Notes: a model not told the origin generated them from the letters alone. DNA of 64,000 bases from Saccharomonospora azurea NA-128 (GCF_000231055.2 NZ_CM001466.1:2812643-2876642), one strand, 5' to 3'; positions 47,619 through 57,247 are shown, counted from the stretch's first letter. Program-made: numbers and translations.

Positions 47619-47894
47619 ATGGCGATTTCGGGAATCATCTCGGCGATCCTGATCGGTCTGCTGCTCGGGGCACTCGCCAGGTTCATCGTGCCCGGGAAGC
47701 AGAACATCCCGATCTGGCTCACGATCGTGGTCGGCATCGCCGCCGCGTTCCTCGGCACGGCGATCGCACGGGGCCTGGGGTACGCCGACACGAACGGCTG
47801 GGACTGGCTGGAGTTCATCACCCAGCTCGTCGTGGCCGCGATCGGTGTCTCGATCGCCGCGAGCATGTACCCGCGCAGGCACATCAAGGCCTGA
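47619..47894 (+). CDS. GlsB/YeaQ/YmgE family stress-response membrane protein
   Basis: A 91-residue transglycosylase-associated-type protein with three helices. The family opening ISGIISAILIGLLLGALARFIVPGKQ, the loop NIPIWLTIVVGIAAAFLG and a final helix QLVVAAIGVSIAASMYP match it. Relatives respond to acid or envelope stress but have no known enzyme activity. The ATG at 47619 follows AAGGAG by 8 nt. It is convergent with the VanW-like gene. Confidence 0.9.
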   Translation: MAISGIISAILIGLLLGALARFIVPGKQNIPIWLTIVVGIAAAFLGTAIARGLGYADTNGWDWLEFITQLVVAAIGVSIAASMYPRRHIKA

Positions 47895-47960
47895 CGGCGA
47901 CCGCCCGGGTGGGCGTGACCACGCTCGCCCGGACGACGCCGTCGGCTGCCCGGTCGACCG

Positions 47961-49589
47961 TCATGAGGGAGTGCCCCACACCGTGGCCCGCACCGTGGAG
48001 CCCGTGGCCGAGGCGTGAACGGCGATCGCGGTGCCGGTGTCGTTGGTGACCGGCTGCCCGTCGCGCACGTCGAGACCGGCTTGGCGCAGCGCGTCCCGCA
48101 GCACCCCTTCCCACGGCGGCGTCGGGGCATAGGCGGTCACGTCGAACACCTCGCCGGGCAGCACCAGCACACCGTTCAACGTAGCGAGCACGGCATTCAC
48201 GTCGCCGAGCTCCGCGGGTGAGTGCCCGGTCGTCGACGCCGTGCCCACGACGTCGGTGATGCCCAGAGCCTGCACGTCCTGGGTGCTCACGGACGGCTCC
48301 ACGGGCTGGTAGAGCACGTCGACCCGACGCTGGTCGGCCGGAGCCGTCGACACATGCTCCACCAGGCCCGCGAAGGTCCGCTCCCAGTCGATCCGCACCC
48401 CCGGCACAGAGGGAACCACCTCCGGGATCCCGCCTCGGAACAGCAGCGCGGCGTCCCGGGCCGGACGCTCGGTGCGCCCCAACTCTCCCTGCACGGCGCC
48501 GCGCAGCACGGCATCGTCCAGCGTGACGGCGAGTGTGGCGGGAACGTCGGGCCGGGCGCGCACCTCCACGGCGAGCGCCTTGCGGACGTCCTCGGGCAGC
48601 AGCACGGATTCACCGCCGTCCCCGCGCAACAGGATCGGCCCCGCCAGCAACGGCCGCACCGTGCCGTCGAGCACGCTGTGCACGGCCTCCCGGGTCAACG
48701 TCGGCCGCACCACCTCGAAGGGCACGTCGACGGGCCGAGCGGACGGCCAGTGCGCACGTACCGCGGACACGGCGGCACCCAGGTCGGACAGTCGCAGGCC
48801 CGCTCTCGGTTCGATCGCGTACGGCTCCACTCCGCCGTCGGCGTCGCCGGAGGGGCGGAAGGCGATGCCGCCGTCGACCGCCGGCCGGTTGATCCGCTCC
48901 TGGGCGAGGCGTCCCAGCGCCACCCTGACCGCGTGGTCGTCGACCGTGGTCACGAGCGGCACCTCGCGCCCGCCGAAGAGCGAGGTGATGCGGTCCCACG
49001 GGGACCACGGCTGTCCGCCCGCCCGCTCCACCGTGGCGGCCCAGTCCACGCCGAGCCCGGCCTCGGCGGGATCGAACGACGCCTCGACCTCTCCCGCCCG
49101 CAGCTCGACGGCCCGCTGCACGAGCGGACCCAGATCGCGACGCAGGAGGTCCTGCGCCTCATCCCGGTCGAGCCCGCCGATGTCCACCCCGGCGACGGTC
49201 ACGCCGCGGGGCACGTCGCCGAACTCCGTCAGCAGATCGACGACGTACACGATCGCGAGGAGACCGGTGAGAGCGCCGAGTGCGACCAGGGCGTTGCCGA
49301 GCCTGCGCCGCCAGCGCAGATCCGGAACCACCCAGGTGGGCGCTTCCTCGGTGGGGGCGAACCCGGCGTCGAGGTCGTCGGCGAACGGCTCGTCGTCCGG
49401 GTCATCGACGTAGCTGCCGTAGCCGACGTCGCCCGCGGTGTCGTCGGCGTCGTCGGGATAGTCGGGATGGTCGAGGTCGTCGGGGTCGGGAAAGTCGGCA
49501 TCCGCGCCCAGGGGCTCGTCGAGGTCATCGACGTCATCGACGTCGATGACGTCACCGACGTCGTCGACGTCGTCGTCAGGACGAGCCAC
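47961..49589 (-). CDS. VanW/YoaR-like membrane protein with reduced C-terminal domain
   Basis: A 542-residue protein. Residues 1-90 are extremely Asp-rich (DVDDVDDLDEP style) and cytoplasmic; one signal-anchor helix follows (ALVALGALTGLLAIVYVVDLL). The exported part contains YoaR/PG-binding-4-type domains (GVTVAGVDIGGLDRDEAQDLL and a second copy around VRPTLTREAVHSVLDG). The C-terminal VanW domain starts normally (TGHSPAELGDVNAVLATLNGVLVLPGEVF), but the long core found in relatives, with its GGGISQVSTTL-type motif, is absent and the chain ends about 70 residues later. It starts at a GTG with GGAGGC upstream. Confidence 0.8.
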   Translation of the reverse strand: MARPDDDVDDVGDVIDVDDVDDLDEPLGADADFPDPDDLDHPDYPDDADDTAGDVGYGSYVDDPDDEPFADDLDAGFAPTEEAPTWVVPDLRWRRRLGNALVALGALTGLLAIVYVVDLLTEFGDVPRGVTVAGVDIGGLDRDEAQDLLRRDLGPLVQRAVELRAGEVEASFDPAEAGLGVDWAATVERAGGQPWSPWDRITSLFGGREVPLVTTVDDHAVRVALGRLAQERINRPAVDGGIAFRPSGDADGGVEPYAIEPRAGLRLSDLGAAVSAVRAHWPSARPVDVPFEVVRPTLTREAVHSVLDGTVRPLLAGPILLRGDGGESVLLPEDVRKALAVEVRARPDVPATLAVTLDDAVLRGAVQGELGRTERPARDAALLFRGGIPEVVPSVPGVRIDWERTFAGLVEHVSTAPADQRRVDVLYQPVEPSVSTQDVQALGITDVVGTASTTGHSPAELGDVNAVLATLNGVLVLPGEVFDVTAYAPTPPWEGVLRDALRQAGLDVRDGQPVTNDTGTAIAVHASATGSTVRATVWGTPS

Positions 49590-49608
49590 GGGCGCCTCCG
49601 GATGCCGC

Positions 49609-49962
49609 CTACAAGTACAGGCCCGTCCCGTGCTCCGCCCGCTCGCTGGCGACCGCGTGGATGTCGCGTTCCCGCAGCACGAAGTACGCGTTGCCCTGGA
49701 TCTCGACCTCCAGCTGGTCCTCGGCGTTGAACAACACCCGATCGCCGATCTTGACGTTGCGTACGTTGTTGCCCACTCCGAGCACGTCGCCCCACGACAA
49801 CCGCCGCGCGACCTGAGCGGTCGCCGGAATCACGATGCCACCGTTGCTGCGCCGCTCGCCGTCCTCCGACGGCATGCGCACGAGCACCCGGTCGTGCAGC
49901 ATCTGGATCTCGAGTTTGGCGTCCGAAGCGAGTGGACCGTTGGTTTCTGACACGGTATTCAT
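49609..49962 (-). CDS. GroES family co-chaperonin, orphan copy
   Basis: A 117-residue protein with the Cpn10 fold: LEIQMLHDRVLVRMPSEDGER, the mobile-loop region RSNGGIVIPATAQ, WGDVLGVGNN, and KIGDRVLFNAEDQLEVEI. A C-terminal extension (AEHGTGLYL) is atypical. No groEL is adjacent. It may be a second GroES-like protein with its own partner, or act alone. It starts at the ATG at 49962, or at the GTG at 49953. The VanW-like gene lies 19 nt downstream on the same strand. Confidence 0.88.
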   Translation of the reverse strand: MNTVSETNGPLASDAKLEIQMLHDRVLVRMPSEDGERRSNGGIVIPATAQVARRLSWGDVLGVGNNVRNVKIGDRVLFNAEDQLEVEIQGNAYFVLRERDIHAVASERAEHGTGLYL

Positions 49963-50038
49963 GCTACGTCGCGGAAAGGAGCCGGTTTCCCGCCCGCCCC
50001 GACGCGGATGCACCCGCACGAGGTGGGCCGGCCTTCGC

Positions 50039-51922
50039 TTACTCGGCGGGAGTTCCCGCCATGACGAGAGGCAATGCCGCGGGCCCACCGGTTTCCATCC
50101 GAATGGGGACACCCCAGTCCTGACGGGTGATGCGGCACACCGGGTGTTCGACATCGGAGGCGCAGCTCGCGGCCTGCGCCACCACCTGGAGGACACCGCC
50201 CTCCACACCGTCGGCGAGCGTCACCGTGCGTTCGAGGTCGGTACCGACCCCACCGCCGTCGACCAGCAGCTCGGGCGGCGAGGCACTCACCTCCAGCCGC
50301 GTGGACGGCCCGTAGCGGTCGTCGAGCTTCTCCCCGGGCGGCGGCACGAACGTCACCGTCAGCCGCACCTCGCCGCTGCCCAGCACCGTGGGCGGACGCC
50401 GCACGGCGAGCTCGGCGCCGTCGACGACCTCGGTGTCGCCCTCACCGTCGAGCGGCCGCAGGCGGTGCGCCGCCGACTCGACCACGAGCACTCCCGCGTC
50501 GGTGACCAGCAGATCGGACGGCTCGGCGAGGTCGCGCAGCAGCGTGGAGACCTCGCCGGTGGCCGGGTCGAACCGCCGTACGGCACCGTTGTAGGTGTCG
50601 GCCACCCCGATCGCACCGTCGGGCAGCACCGTGACCCCCAGCGGATGCTGCAACAACGCCGTGTCGGCCGCGCCGTCCCGGTGGCCGAAAGTGAACAGGT
50701 CCAGCCCCACGGCGGTGTGCACGACGTATCCGCCGCCGTCCGTGTCGTCACCGGCGGGCTCCAGGTACCGCAGGGCCGAGGTCTCGGCGTCCACGAACCA
50801 CAGTCGCTCGCCCGCCACGGCGAGCCCGGAGGTCTGCGCGAAGAACGCCTCGGCGGCGTCCCCGTCCCGCAGCCCCTCCACGGTGGTGCCCGCGAAGCGC
50901 GAGATCGTGCCCTTCACGGGGTCGAACAGGCTCAGCGTGTGGTTGCCCGCCATCGCGACCACCACTCCGCCCGCGGCATCCCACCACCGGGCGTCCCAGG
51001 GGCTCGTCAGGTCGACCTCGGTGGCCGGGCCCGAGTCGTCGCCGTCGCGCCACTGCGCGCCCGTGCCGGCCACGGTCCGCACGGAACCCGTCCGCAGGTC
51101 GACGCCCCGCAGCAGGTGGTTGGCCGTGTCGGCGACGATCAGGTGGTAGCCGACCTGGTCGGCCACGTGCGTGGGCAGCAGCGTGAGGCCCGACGGTTCG
51201 GCGAAGCGGGCGACGTCGAAAGCGCCGTCCACGGCACCCCGGTGACCGTCCCCGAACCGGCGCAGCAACGTCTCGGCGTCGGAGGCGAACTCGGCGATCG
51301 AGTGGTTCGCCGTGTCCGCGACGAGCACGCGGCCCTCGGCGGTGACGACGGCCTTCGACGGGAAGCGGAGTCCGTCGATCCGTGCGGCGCCGTCCTCCTC
51401 CCGCCGGGCGCGCGCGACCTCGCTCCAGTCGAGCTCACCCCTGACCAGCGTGCCCTTGCGCTCGTGCACCTCCACCAGCTCGCCGATCACCCGGCGCAGA
51501 GCGTCACCGTGGCCCTCACCGGCCGCGACGTGCACGACATAGCCCTCGGGGTCCACGACGACGAGCGTCGGCCACGCCTTGACGGCGTACTGCTGCCAGA
51601 GACTCATGTCCGGGTCGCTCACCACCGGATGCTCCACGCCGAGGCGCGCGACCGCGGCGCCCACCGAGTCCCGACCGCCCTCGTGGGCGAACTTCGGGGA
51701 GTGCACACCGATGGTGACGAGCACGTCGGCGAACTCCTCCTCCAGCGGACGGAGCTCGTCGAGCACGTGCAGGCAGTTGATGCACCCGGAGGTCCAGAAG
51801 TCCAACAACACGATGCGTCCGCGCAGTCCGCGCAGCGTCAACGGCTCCCCACCGGTGTTCCACCAGGCGTCGCCGTTCAGTTCGGGCGCGCGGACGCGGG
51901 ACTTCGACTGCTCAACACTCAC
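50039..51922 (-). CDS. NHL-repeat thioredoxin-fold protein (NHLRC2-like)
   Basis: A 627-residue protein. Residues about 10-150 are a thioredoxin/TlpA-like domain with a redox motif SGCINC (CxxC), and DFWTSGC matches the family. The rest is a beta propeller with NHL-type repeats (VADTANHSIAEF, VADTANHLLRGVD, GVADTYNGAVRRFDP) and a C-terminal beta domain. This is the domain layout of NHLRC2. No signal peptide is evident, so it should be cytosolic. It lies between the orphan GroES gene and a small lipoprotein gene. The start is the GTG at 51922. Confidence 0.88.
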   Translation of the reverse strand: MSVEQSKSRVRAPELNGDAWWNTGGEPLTLRGLRGRIVLLDFWTSGCINCLHVLDELRPLEEEFADVLVTIGVHSPKFAHEGGRDSVGAAVARLGVEHPVVSDPDMSLWQQYAVKAWPTLVVVDPEGYVVHVAAGEGHGDALRRVIGELVEVHERKGTLVRGELDWSEVARARREEDGAARIDGLRFPSKAVVTAEGRVLVADTANHSIAEFASDAETLLRRFGDGHRGAVDGAFDVARFAEPSGLTLLPTHVADQVGYHLIVADTANHLLRGVDLRTGSVRTVAGTGAQWRDGDDSGPATEVDLTSPWDARWWDAAGGVVVAMAGNHTLSLFDPVKGTISRFAGTTVEGLRDGDAAEAFFAQTSGLAVAGERLWFVDAETSALRYLEPAGDDTDGGGYVVHTAVGLDLFTFGHRDGAADTALLQHPLGVTVLPDGAIGVADTYNGAVRRFDPATGEVSTLLRDLAEPSDLLVTDAGVLVVESAAHRLRPLDGEGDTEVVDGAELAVRRPPTVLGSGEVRLTVTFVPPPGEKLDDRYGPSTRLEVSASPPELLVDGGGVGTDLERTVTLADGVEGGVLQVVAQAASCASDVEHPVCRITRQDWGVPIRMETGGPAALPLVMAGTPAE

Positions 51923-51968
51923 ACCCGCAGTGAACAGCACCCCTCCGACGCCTGTTCCGGCGACCCGC

Positions 51969-52127
51969 TCACGGCGCCCGGGTCGGGCCTCCCGCGGGTT
52001 CGGTCAGCGTCACCGTCGGAGGCTGCGACGGCGCGCGCGAGTCCGACGGAGCGGCCTGCTTGCCCGAGCAGGCGACAAGGCCCGCGACGAGCACGAGAAC
52101 GGCGACGAACGGCGGCACGAATCGCAT
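51969..52127 (-). CDS. Small lipoprotein, 52 residues
   Basis: A short gene easily missed: the frame starts at the ATG at 52127 (MRFVPPFVAVLVLVAGLVACSGK), with a complete lipoprotein signal and the lipobox LVAC, and ends in a Pro/Thr-rich tail of about 30 residues. It lies 46 nt upstream of the NHL-thioredoxin gene on the same strand. No strong ribosome-binding site is visible. The signal sequence makes translation very likely. Function unknown. Confidence 0.65.
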   Translation of the reverse strand: MRFVPPFVAVLVLVAGLVACSGKQAAPSDSRAPSQPPTVTLTEPAGGPTRAP

Positions 52128-52258
52128 GGTCGGAGTGCTTCACTGAGGCGAGGGGAGGGACACTGGCGTCATCGTCGTCGCCGCTCACGACGTTACGAAC
52201 CCGCGCCGGCTCCGTGTCGCTCGTCGCGCTCCCGTGCCAGCTTCCGGCGGTTGCCCGG

Positions 52259-54613
52259 TCAGTTGGCGCTGTTGCGACGCAGCGTCCTCGTCACGCCCGC
52301 GGCCACCGTCGTGACCAGCACCCAGCCCATCGCGATGAACCCGGTCGCCACCCACTTGTCCACACCCGCCATGTGCCACCGGCCCTTGTTGCCGAAATCG
52401 GCGATCGGCACCAGCAGGTCGACGGTGTAGAGCACGGGATTCCACTCCAGACCCGTGTCGTCCATGTTGACGGCGCACCGCTCGCCGTGGACGACGAACC
52501 GCTCGGCGTCGTCGGCGCAGTCGTCGCTACCGAGCCCGAACCAGAGACTGCCGAGCACGAGCAACGCGAGCAACCACGCCAGCGCACGCACGGGCCGGTA
52601 GCCGTAGCCGACCATCCACCGCTGCAACCAGCTCCAGAGCCGCACCCCGCCGCCGAAGAACCAGCGGTACCCGGAGCCGAGCGCCTCGTAGCGGTACTGC
52701 TGCTTGCGCATGAGCACCGTGTCGGCATGCTCCTCGTTGCCGCTCGCCCGCAACATCGCGGCGAACTGGTCGTAGGGGCCGGGACGGTACCCGCGCATCG
52801 CGTGCCGCAGCCAGCTCAGGCGCAACTCGATCTGCTGGTCGTCCTTCAAAGGCACGGGACTGTCGAGAGCCTCGTAGCGGAAGTCCTCCAGCTCCACACC
52901 ACCCGTGGCGTACCAGAGCTGCTCGTTGTCGTGCAGGGTTCCGCACTGCGCGCCACGCAACGACACCCGGCCGTCGGGCACCTCGGTGGGCGTGAGCTCG
53001 AACTCCTCGGCCACGGTGTCGCCGGCGTCGAGGGCGAGCCCGTTCTTACCCGCCGAGAGGCTTGAACCCGCCAGGCACAACTTGCGTTTGATCACGGCAC
53101 CGTCGAGGGTCACGCCGCCCTCGGCGGAGAACGAGTCCCCACCCTCGCTGTGCAGGAGGACGCTGCGCGCCACCTGCACCGACCGCAGGTCCACGGCCCA
53201 GTCCGCGGAGTCCTCCGGCTCCGGATCGGACACCGTGGTGTTCTGCATGTCGATGCTGCCGCCCACCGTCATGCCCTGCAGCCGGATCGTGCCCCGCATC
53301 CGGCAGGCACTGAGCATGAGGTTGCCGGACACGTGACTGCGGCGTGCCGAGAAGACGTCGCGCGACGGGTGCGACAGGCGTGCGTCCCGCACGAACACGT
53401 TGCCGCGCACCGTCACGTCGGCCAGGCGGAACTGCCCCTGCGTCCGCAGTTTGCTGCCCTCGAGGTCGCCGTTGATCTCGCTGCCGTCGAGGTGGATCGC
53501 GCGGTCCATGTACGGCGGGTTGAGGTTGCGCGGCACGGTGACCTTGGCCCCGGCCAGCCGCAACGACCCGCCGACATGCGTGTTCACCATGCGCAGCGTG
53601 CCCGTCGCGCGGAGCCCGTCGCCCATCTCGACGTTGCCCTCGACGTGCATGCGATCGGCGATGAAGGCGGGGTGCGGATCGACGTACCAGTCACCCGTCT
53701 TCCACGCGTCGACGGCGATCTCCCCCGACGGGTCGACCGCCAACTGCGCGCCCCGGAACACGAGGTCGCCGGCCACCCGCATGCTGGGCATGTAGACCAT
53801 GCCCTCCGTCGAAAAGGGCCGAGGCGCACCCGGTCGGTAGTTGTCCACCTCGCACAGCAGGCTCCCCGACACGGCGATGCCGTTGCCGTTCAGCGCGAAC
53901 CCCTTCGGGTTGGTCAACCGAGCACCCGAGAAGTTGACGTTGCCCCCGGCCTTCAGCCCGGGGATGCGGACCTCGCCCTCGGCGGTGAGCCGATAGGCGA
54001 GGAAGGCACCGGTGACGTCGAGCCGGTCGGCCTGCAGCGCCTTGCCGCTCGGATGGTTGATCCGCGTGCCGGTGAGGATCACCGTGCCCTTCACGACGGC
54101 GTCGGTGAGGTTCACCGCCGCGTTCGGCACCCCACGATCGGTCTGCGACGTGAGCACGTCCGTGCCCTGGTCCGGCCTGCTGGTGTCCACCTCGACCCGG
54201 CACCGGATGAGCCGGACGTCGTTGAGGCTGCGGAAGTTACGGGCCTTCAGCCCGGGCAGCCAGCACCGGCGGAACGACAGTCCCAGCAGGTTCGCCTCCC
54301 GCACGTCGGGCGGGAACTCGAACCGGCAGTTCTCGAACCGGAACAACACCATCAGGTCCGCCGCGCGCAGGTCCAGCCTGCCGCGCACGAAACGGTTCTC
54401 CAGCGACAGGATCGGCGCGTTCGACGCCTGTCGACGCCACCGCAGCAGACCCCGCCCGTCCGGCTCCAGCAACGGCCTCAGCAGATCCTCGGCGTCCACC
54501 GTCGCCGCTTCCGGCGGGTCGGGGTTGAACGGGTCGAAGTCGACCGGCGCCTGGTTGTCCGCGTCCGCGCCGTCCGGACCGCCACCCGGGATGCGTCGCC
54601 ACTTCGTCGGCAC
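52259..54613 (-). CDS. Large beta-solenoid protein with two C-terminal membrane spans
   Basis: A 784-residue protein. Residues about 60-560 repeat a short pattern such as VSGNLML, VRGNVFV and VGGSLRL, with Gly every 18-25 residues, as expected of a right-handed beta-solenoid. Two helices follow (ALAWLLALLVLGSLWFGL and GFIAMGWVLVTTVAAGV). The loop between them contains two Cys and NPVLYTVDLLVPIADFG, a conserved loop seen in pentapeptide-repeat membrane proteins. The solenoid should be cytoplasmic and the loop external. Similar proteins are annotated membrane-associated oxidoreductase in actinomycetes, without evidence in the sequence. The GTG at 54613 follows GAGGGAGG. Confidence 0.8.
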   Translation of the reverse strand: MPTKWRRIPGGGPDGADADNQAPVDFDPFNPDPPEAATVDAEDLLRPLLEPDGRGLLRWRRQASNAPILSLENRFVRGRLDLRAADLMVLFRFENCRFEFPPDVREANLLGLSFRRCWLPGLKARNFRSLNDVRLIRCRVEVDTSRPDQGTDVLTSQTDRGVPNAAVNLTDAVVKGTVILTGTRINHPSGKALQADRLDVTGAFLAYRLTAEGEVRIPGLKAGGNVNFSGARLTNPKGFALNGNGIAVSGSLLCEVDNYRPGAPRPFSTEGMVYMPSMRVAGDLVFRGAQLAVDPSGEIAVDAWKTGDWYVDPHPAFIADRMHVEGNVEMGDGLRATGTLRMVNTHVGGSLRLAGAKVTVPRNLNPPYMDRAIHLDGSEINGDLEGSKLRTQGQFRLADVTVRGNVFVRDARLSHPSRDVFSARRSHVSGNLMLSACRMRGTIRLQGMTVGGSIDMQNTTVSDPEPEDSADWAVDLRSVQVARSVLLHSEGGDSFSAEGGVTLDGAVIKRKLCLAGSSLSAGKNGLALDAGDTVAEEFELTPTEVPDGRVSLRGAQCGTLHDNEQLWYATGGVELEDFRYEALDSPVPLKDDQQIELRLSWLRHAMRGYRPGPYDQFAAMLRASGNEEHADTVLMRKQQYRYEALGSGYRWFFGGGVRLWSWLQRWMVGYGYRPVRALAWLLALLVLGSLWFGLGSDDCADDAERFVVHGERCAVNMDDTGLEWNPVLYTVDLLVPIADFGNKGRWHMAGVDKWVATGFIAMGWVLVTTVAAGVTRTLRRNSAN

Positions 54614-54729
54614 GCTTCCTCCCTCGTTCCCGCACCCAGGACGGCAGGATCTCCACCGCCGTCACTGAGACGGTCGCGGGGAGCGACCAGTTCCGTGCGC
54701 AGAGTGCGCGACACCTCACGGACGAGGGA

Positions 54730-55485
54730 CTAGTCCTCGGAGTGCACCGGGTTCAACACGCGGGAGAGGAACGTCTGCGTGCGTTCCTGCTGCGGGTTGC
54801 CGATCACCTGCTGCGGCGGCCCCTGCTCGACCACCACACCGCCGTCCATGAACAGCACGGTGTCGGCGACCTCGCGGGCGAACTGCATCTCGTGGGTGAC
54901 GACCAGCATCGTCATGCCCTCGTCGGCGAGCTGGCGCATCACCTTGAGGACGTCGCCCACGAGCTCGGGGTCGAGTGCCGACGTCGGCTCGTCGAAGAGC
55001 ATCACCGACGGCTCCATCGACAACGCCCGGGCGATGGCGACCCGCTGCTGCTGCCCGCCGGAGAGCTGCGCGGGCATCGACCCGGCCTTCTCCGCGAGCC
55101 CCACCTTGGCGAGGTTGTCCCTCGCGATGCGCTCGGCCTCCGCCTTGTCGCGCTTGAGCACCTTGCGCTGCGCCACGGTGAGGTTGTCCAGCACGGACAG
55201 GTGCCCGAACAGGTTGAAGCCCTGGAAGACCATGCCGATGCTGCGGCGGGCCCGGTCCAGGTCGCAGTCGGGGTCGGTCAGCTCGAACCCGTTCACCGTG
55301 ACCGTGCCCGAGTTCGGCTCCTCCAGCAGGTTCACACAACGCAGCAGCGTCGACTTCCCCGAACCGGAAGGCCCGATGATGCACACGACCTCGCCCCGGC
55401 GCACCGACAGGTCGATGCCCTTCAACACCTGCAACCGGCCGAACGCCTTGTGCAGGTCCGAGACCTCGACGATCAGGTCACTCAT
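54730..55485 (-). CDS. Polar amino-acid ABC transporter, ATPase
   Basis: The 251-residue ATP-binding subunit of a PAAT-type importer (GlnQ-like). Walker A is GPSGSGKST (about residue 38), signature LSGGQQQR, Walker [12 protein letters not shown], and the H-loop [13 protein letters not shown] is the Q-loop. The ATG overlaps the permease stop (TGATG). It is third in the operon: binding protein, permease, ATPase. Confidence 0.95.
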   Translation of the reverse strand: MSDLIVEVSDLHKAFGRLQVLKGIDLSVRRGEVVCIIGPSGSGKSTLLRCVNLLEEPNSGTVTVNGFELTDPDCDLDRARRSIGMVFQGFNLFGHLSVLDNLTVAQRKVLKRDKAEAERIARDNLAKVGLAEKAGSMPAQLSGGQQQRVAIARALSMEPSVMLFDEPTSALDPELVGDVLKVMRQLADEGMTMLVVTHEMQFAREVADTVLFMDGGVVVEQGPPQQVIGNPQQERTQTFLSRVLNPVHSED

Positions 55486-56294
55486 CAGGCCGTCACCTCC
55501 AGCCCTCGCTCTTCCTTGCGGCCGCTGCGGCGCTCCAGGTAGCGCGACAGGTACCCCAGCGGCACCGTGATGATCAGGTAGCACAGGCCCGCGAGCAGGA
55601 TCGGGGTCAGCGACCCGGTCGCGTTCAACCCCTCCCTGCCGAACTTCGCGAGTTCGTACTCGTCGCGAGCGAGGCCCAGCAGGTAGATGAGCGACGAGTC
55701 CTTCGTCAGCAGGATCAGCTCGTTGGTCAACGGCGGCAGGATGATCCGGAACGCCTGCGGGATCACCACCGTGATCGTGGTCCTGGTCTGCGACATGCCC
55801 AGTGAGCGCGCGGCCTCCACCTGGCCGTGCGGCACGGCCTGGATACCGGCGCGCAGCGTCTCGGCGATGTAAGCCGAGCCGACCAGCCCCAGCGCGATCG
55901 CGGCCGTCGAGTACATGTCGAACCGGATGTTGAACGCGAGCGGCACCCCGTAGCCCAGCGCGATGAACACCAGCAGCGCCGGGATGCCGCGGAAGAACTC
56001 GATGTACAGCGTCGCGAGCCAGCGGTACGGGCCCACCGACGACAGCTTCATGAGCGCCAGCACCATGCCGATGCCGAGCCCCAGCCCGAAGCCCAACGCC
56101 GTGTACACGATGGTGTTGACCAGGGCCTCGGTGAGGATCGCGGGGAACTGGCTCGACGCCGCCTCGACGTTGAAGAACGCGTTCTTGATCGTGCCCCAGT
56201 CCGCGAGCACCCCGATCAGCACGACGGCCAGGGCCAGCACCGCGTACTGGATCGCACGAACCATCCGGGCGCGTTGGCGCCGCGACATCGCCAT
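55485..56294 (-). CDS. Polar amino-acid ABC transporter, permease
   Basis: A 269-residue membrane protein. The HisM/GlnP signature is seen as [34 protein letters not shown] and [28 protein letters not shown], the EAA loop that meets the ATPase. About five or six helices are present. The ATG at 56294 follows GAGGAG. It is in an operon with the ATPase (1-nt overlap) and the binding protein. Confidence 0.95.
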   Translation of the reverse strand: MAMSRRQRARMVRAIQYAVLALAVVLIGVLADWGTIKNAFFNVEAASSQFPAILTEALVNTIVYTALGFGLGLGIGMVLALMKLSSVGPYRWLATLYIEFFRGIPALLVFIALGYGVPLAFNIRFDMYSTAAIALGLVGSAYIAETLRAGIQAVPHGQVEAARSLGMSQTRTTITVVIPQAFRIILPPLTNELILLTKDSSLIYLLGLARDEYELAKFGREGLNATGSLTPILLAGLCYLIITVPLGYLSRYLERRSGRKEERGLEVTA

Positions 56295-56391
56295 GACGAC
56301 AAACTCCTCGCTGGGCGTGGGTGAGGGCCCGAACGGTAATCGATCCGTATCGGGCCCTCACCACTGCCTTCGGTCTTTCGAAGCGGGCCGG

Positions 56392-57210
56392 TTACTTGGT
56401 TTCCGGCTTCTTACCGAACCACTTCTCGTAGATCTCGTCGTAGCGGCCGTCCTGCTTCGCGGCGTCGAGCACCTCGTTCACCTTGGCGAGCAGCGCACCG
56501 TTGCCCTTGCGGACGGCGATGCCGTACTCCTCGCCGGTCTCGAACTCGGTGGTGACCTCGACGTCCGGGTTGCTCTTGACGAAGTCGTAGAGCACGGAGT
56601 TGTCGTTGATGCCCGCGTCGATCTGGCCGGTCTTCACCGCCGTCTCCAGCAGCGCGAGGTCCTCGAACTGGCGGGTGGTGTAGCCGAACTCCTCCTTGTG
56701 CTCCTCGGCGTACTGCTCACCGGTCGTGCCGAGCTGCACACCGAGGACCTTGCCCTTGAGGTCGGCGAGGTCGGTGATGTCGGAGCCCTTCTTCACCAAC
56801 AGCGCCTGGTTGGCGTCGTAGTAGCCCTCCGAGAAGTCCATGACCTTCGCGCGGACGTCGTTGATGGTCATGGCCGCCGCGGCGAGGTCGCACTGGCCGG
56901 TGTCGAGAGCGGCCCCGGACTCGATGCTCTCGAACGACACGTCCGAGATCTCCTGCTTGACCCCGAGGTCCTCGGCCACGAGGTCGACCAGGTCGACGTC
57001 GAAGCCGACGGTCTTGCCGTCCTCGGTGTACTGGAACGGCTTGTAGGGCAGGTGCGTGCACGTCGTCAACGCGCCCTCTCGCATCAGGGTGATCTCGCCA
57101 CCGGCCTCGGTGTCGCCGCCGGTGTTGACCTCCTCCGCGCAGCTCGCCGCGGTGACGGCGAGGGCAAGGGCGGGCAACAAAGTCAACGCCCTGGTGAGTC
57201 GACGCGCCAC
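56392..57210 (-). CDS. Polar amino-acid ABC transporter, binding lipoprotein
   Basis: A 272-residue lipoprotein: a hydrophobic signal with lipobox AASC at Cys24, then a PBP type 2 domain beginning EGALTTCTHLPYKPFQYTEDG and GFDVDLVDLVAEDLG, with DFSEGYYDANQALLVKKGS as the hinge. The C-terminus EIYEKWFG is typical of the PAAT family. It captures an amino acid, probably Gln, Glu, Arg or similar, outside the membrane. The GTG at 57210 follows GAGGAG. Confidence 0.95.
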   Translation of the reverse strand: MARRLTRALTLLPALALAVTAASCAEEVNTGGDTEAGGEITLMREGALTTCTHLPYKPFQYTEDGKTVGFDVDLVDLVAEDLGVKQEISDVSFESIESGAALDTGQCDLAAAAMTINDVRAKVMDFSEGYYDANQALLVKKGSDITDLADLKGKVLGVQLGTTGEQYAEEHKEEFGYTTRQFEDLALLETAVKTGQIDAGINDNSVLYDFVKSNPDVEVTTEFETGEEYGIAVRKGNGALLAKVNEVLDAAKQDGRYDEIYEKWFGKKPETK

Positions 57211-57247
57211 GATGTCACTCCTCGTATATCCATACCGGCCAGTTCAT

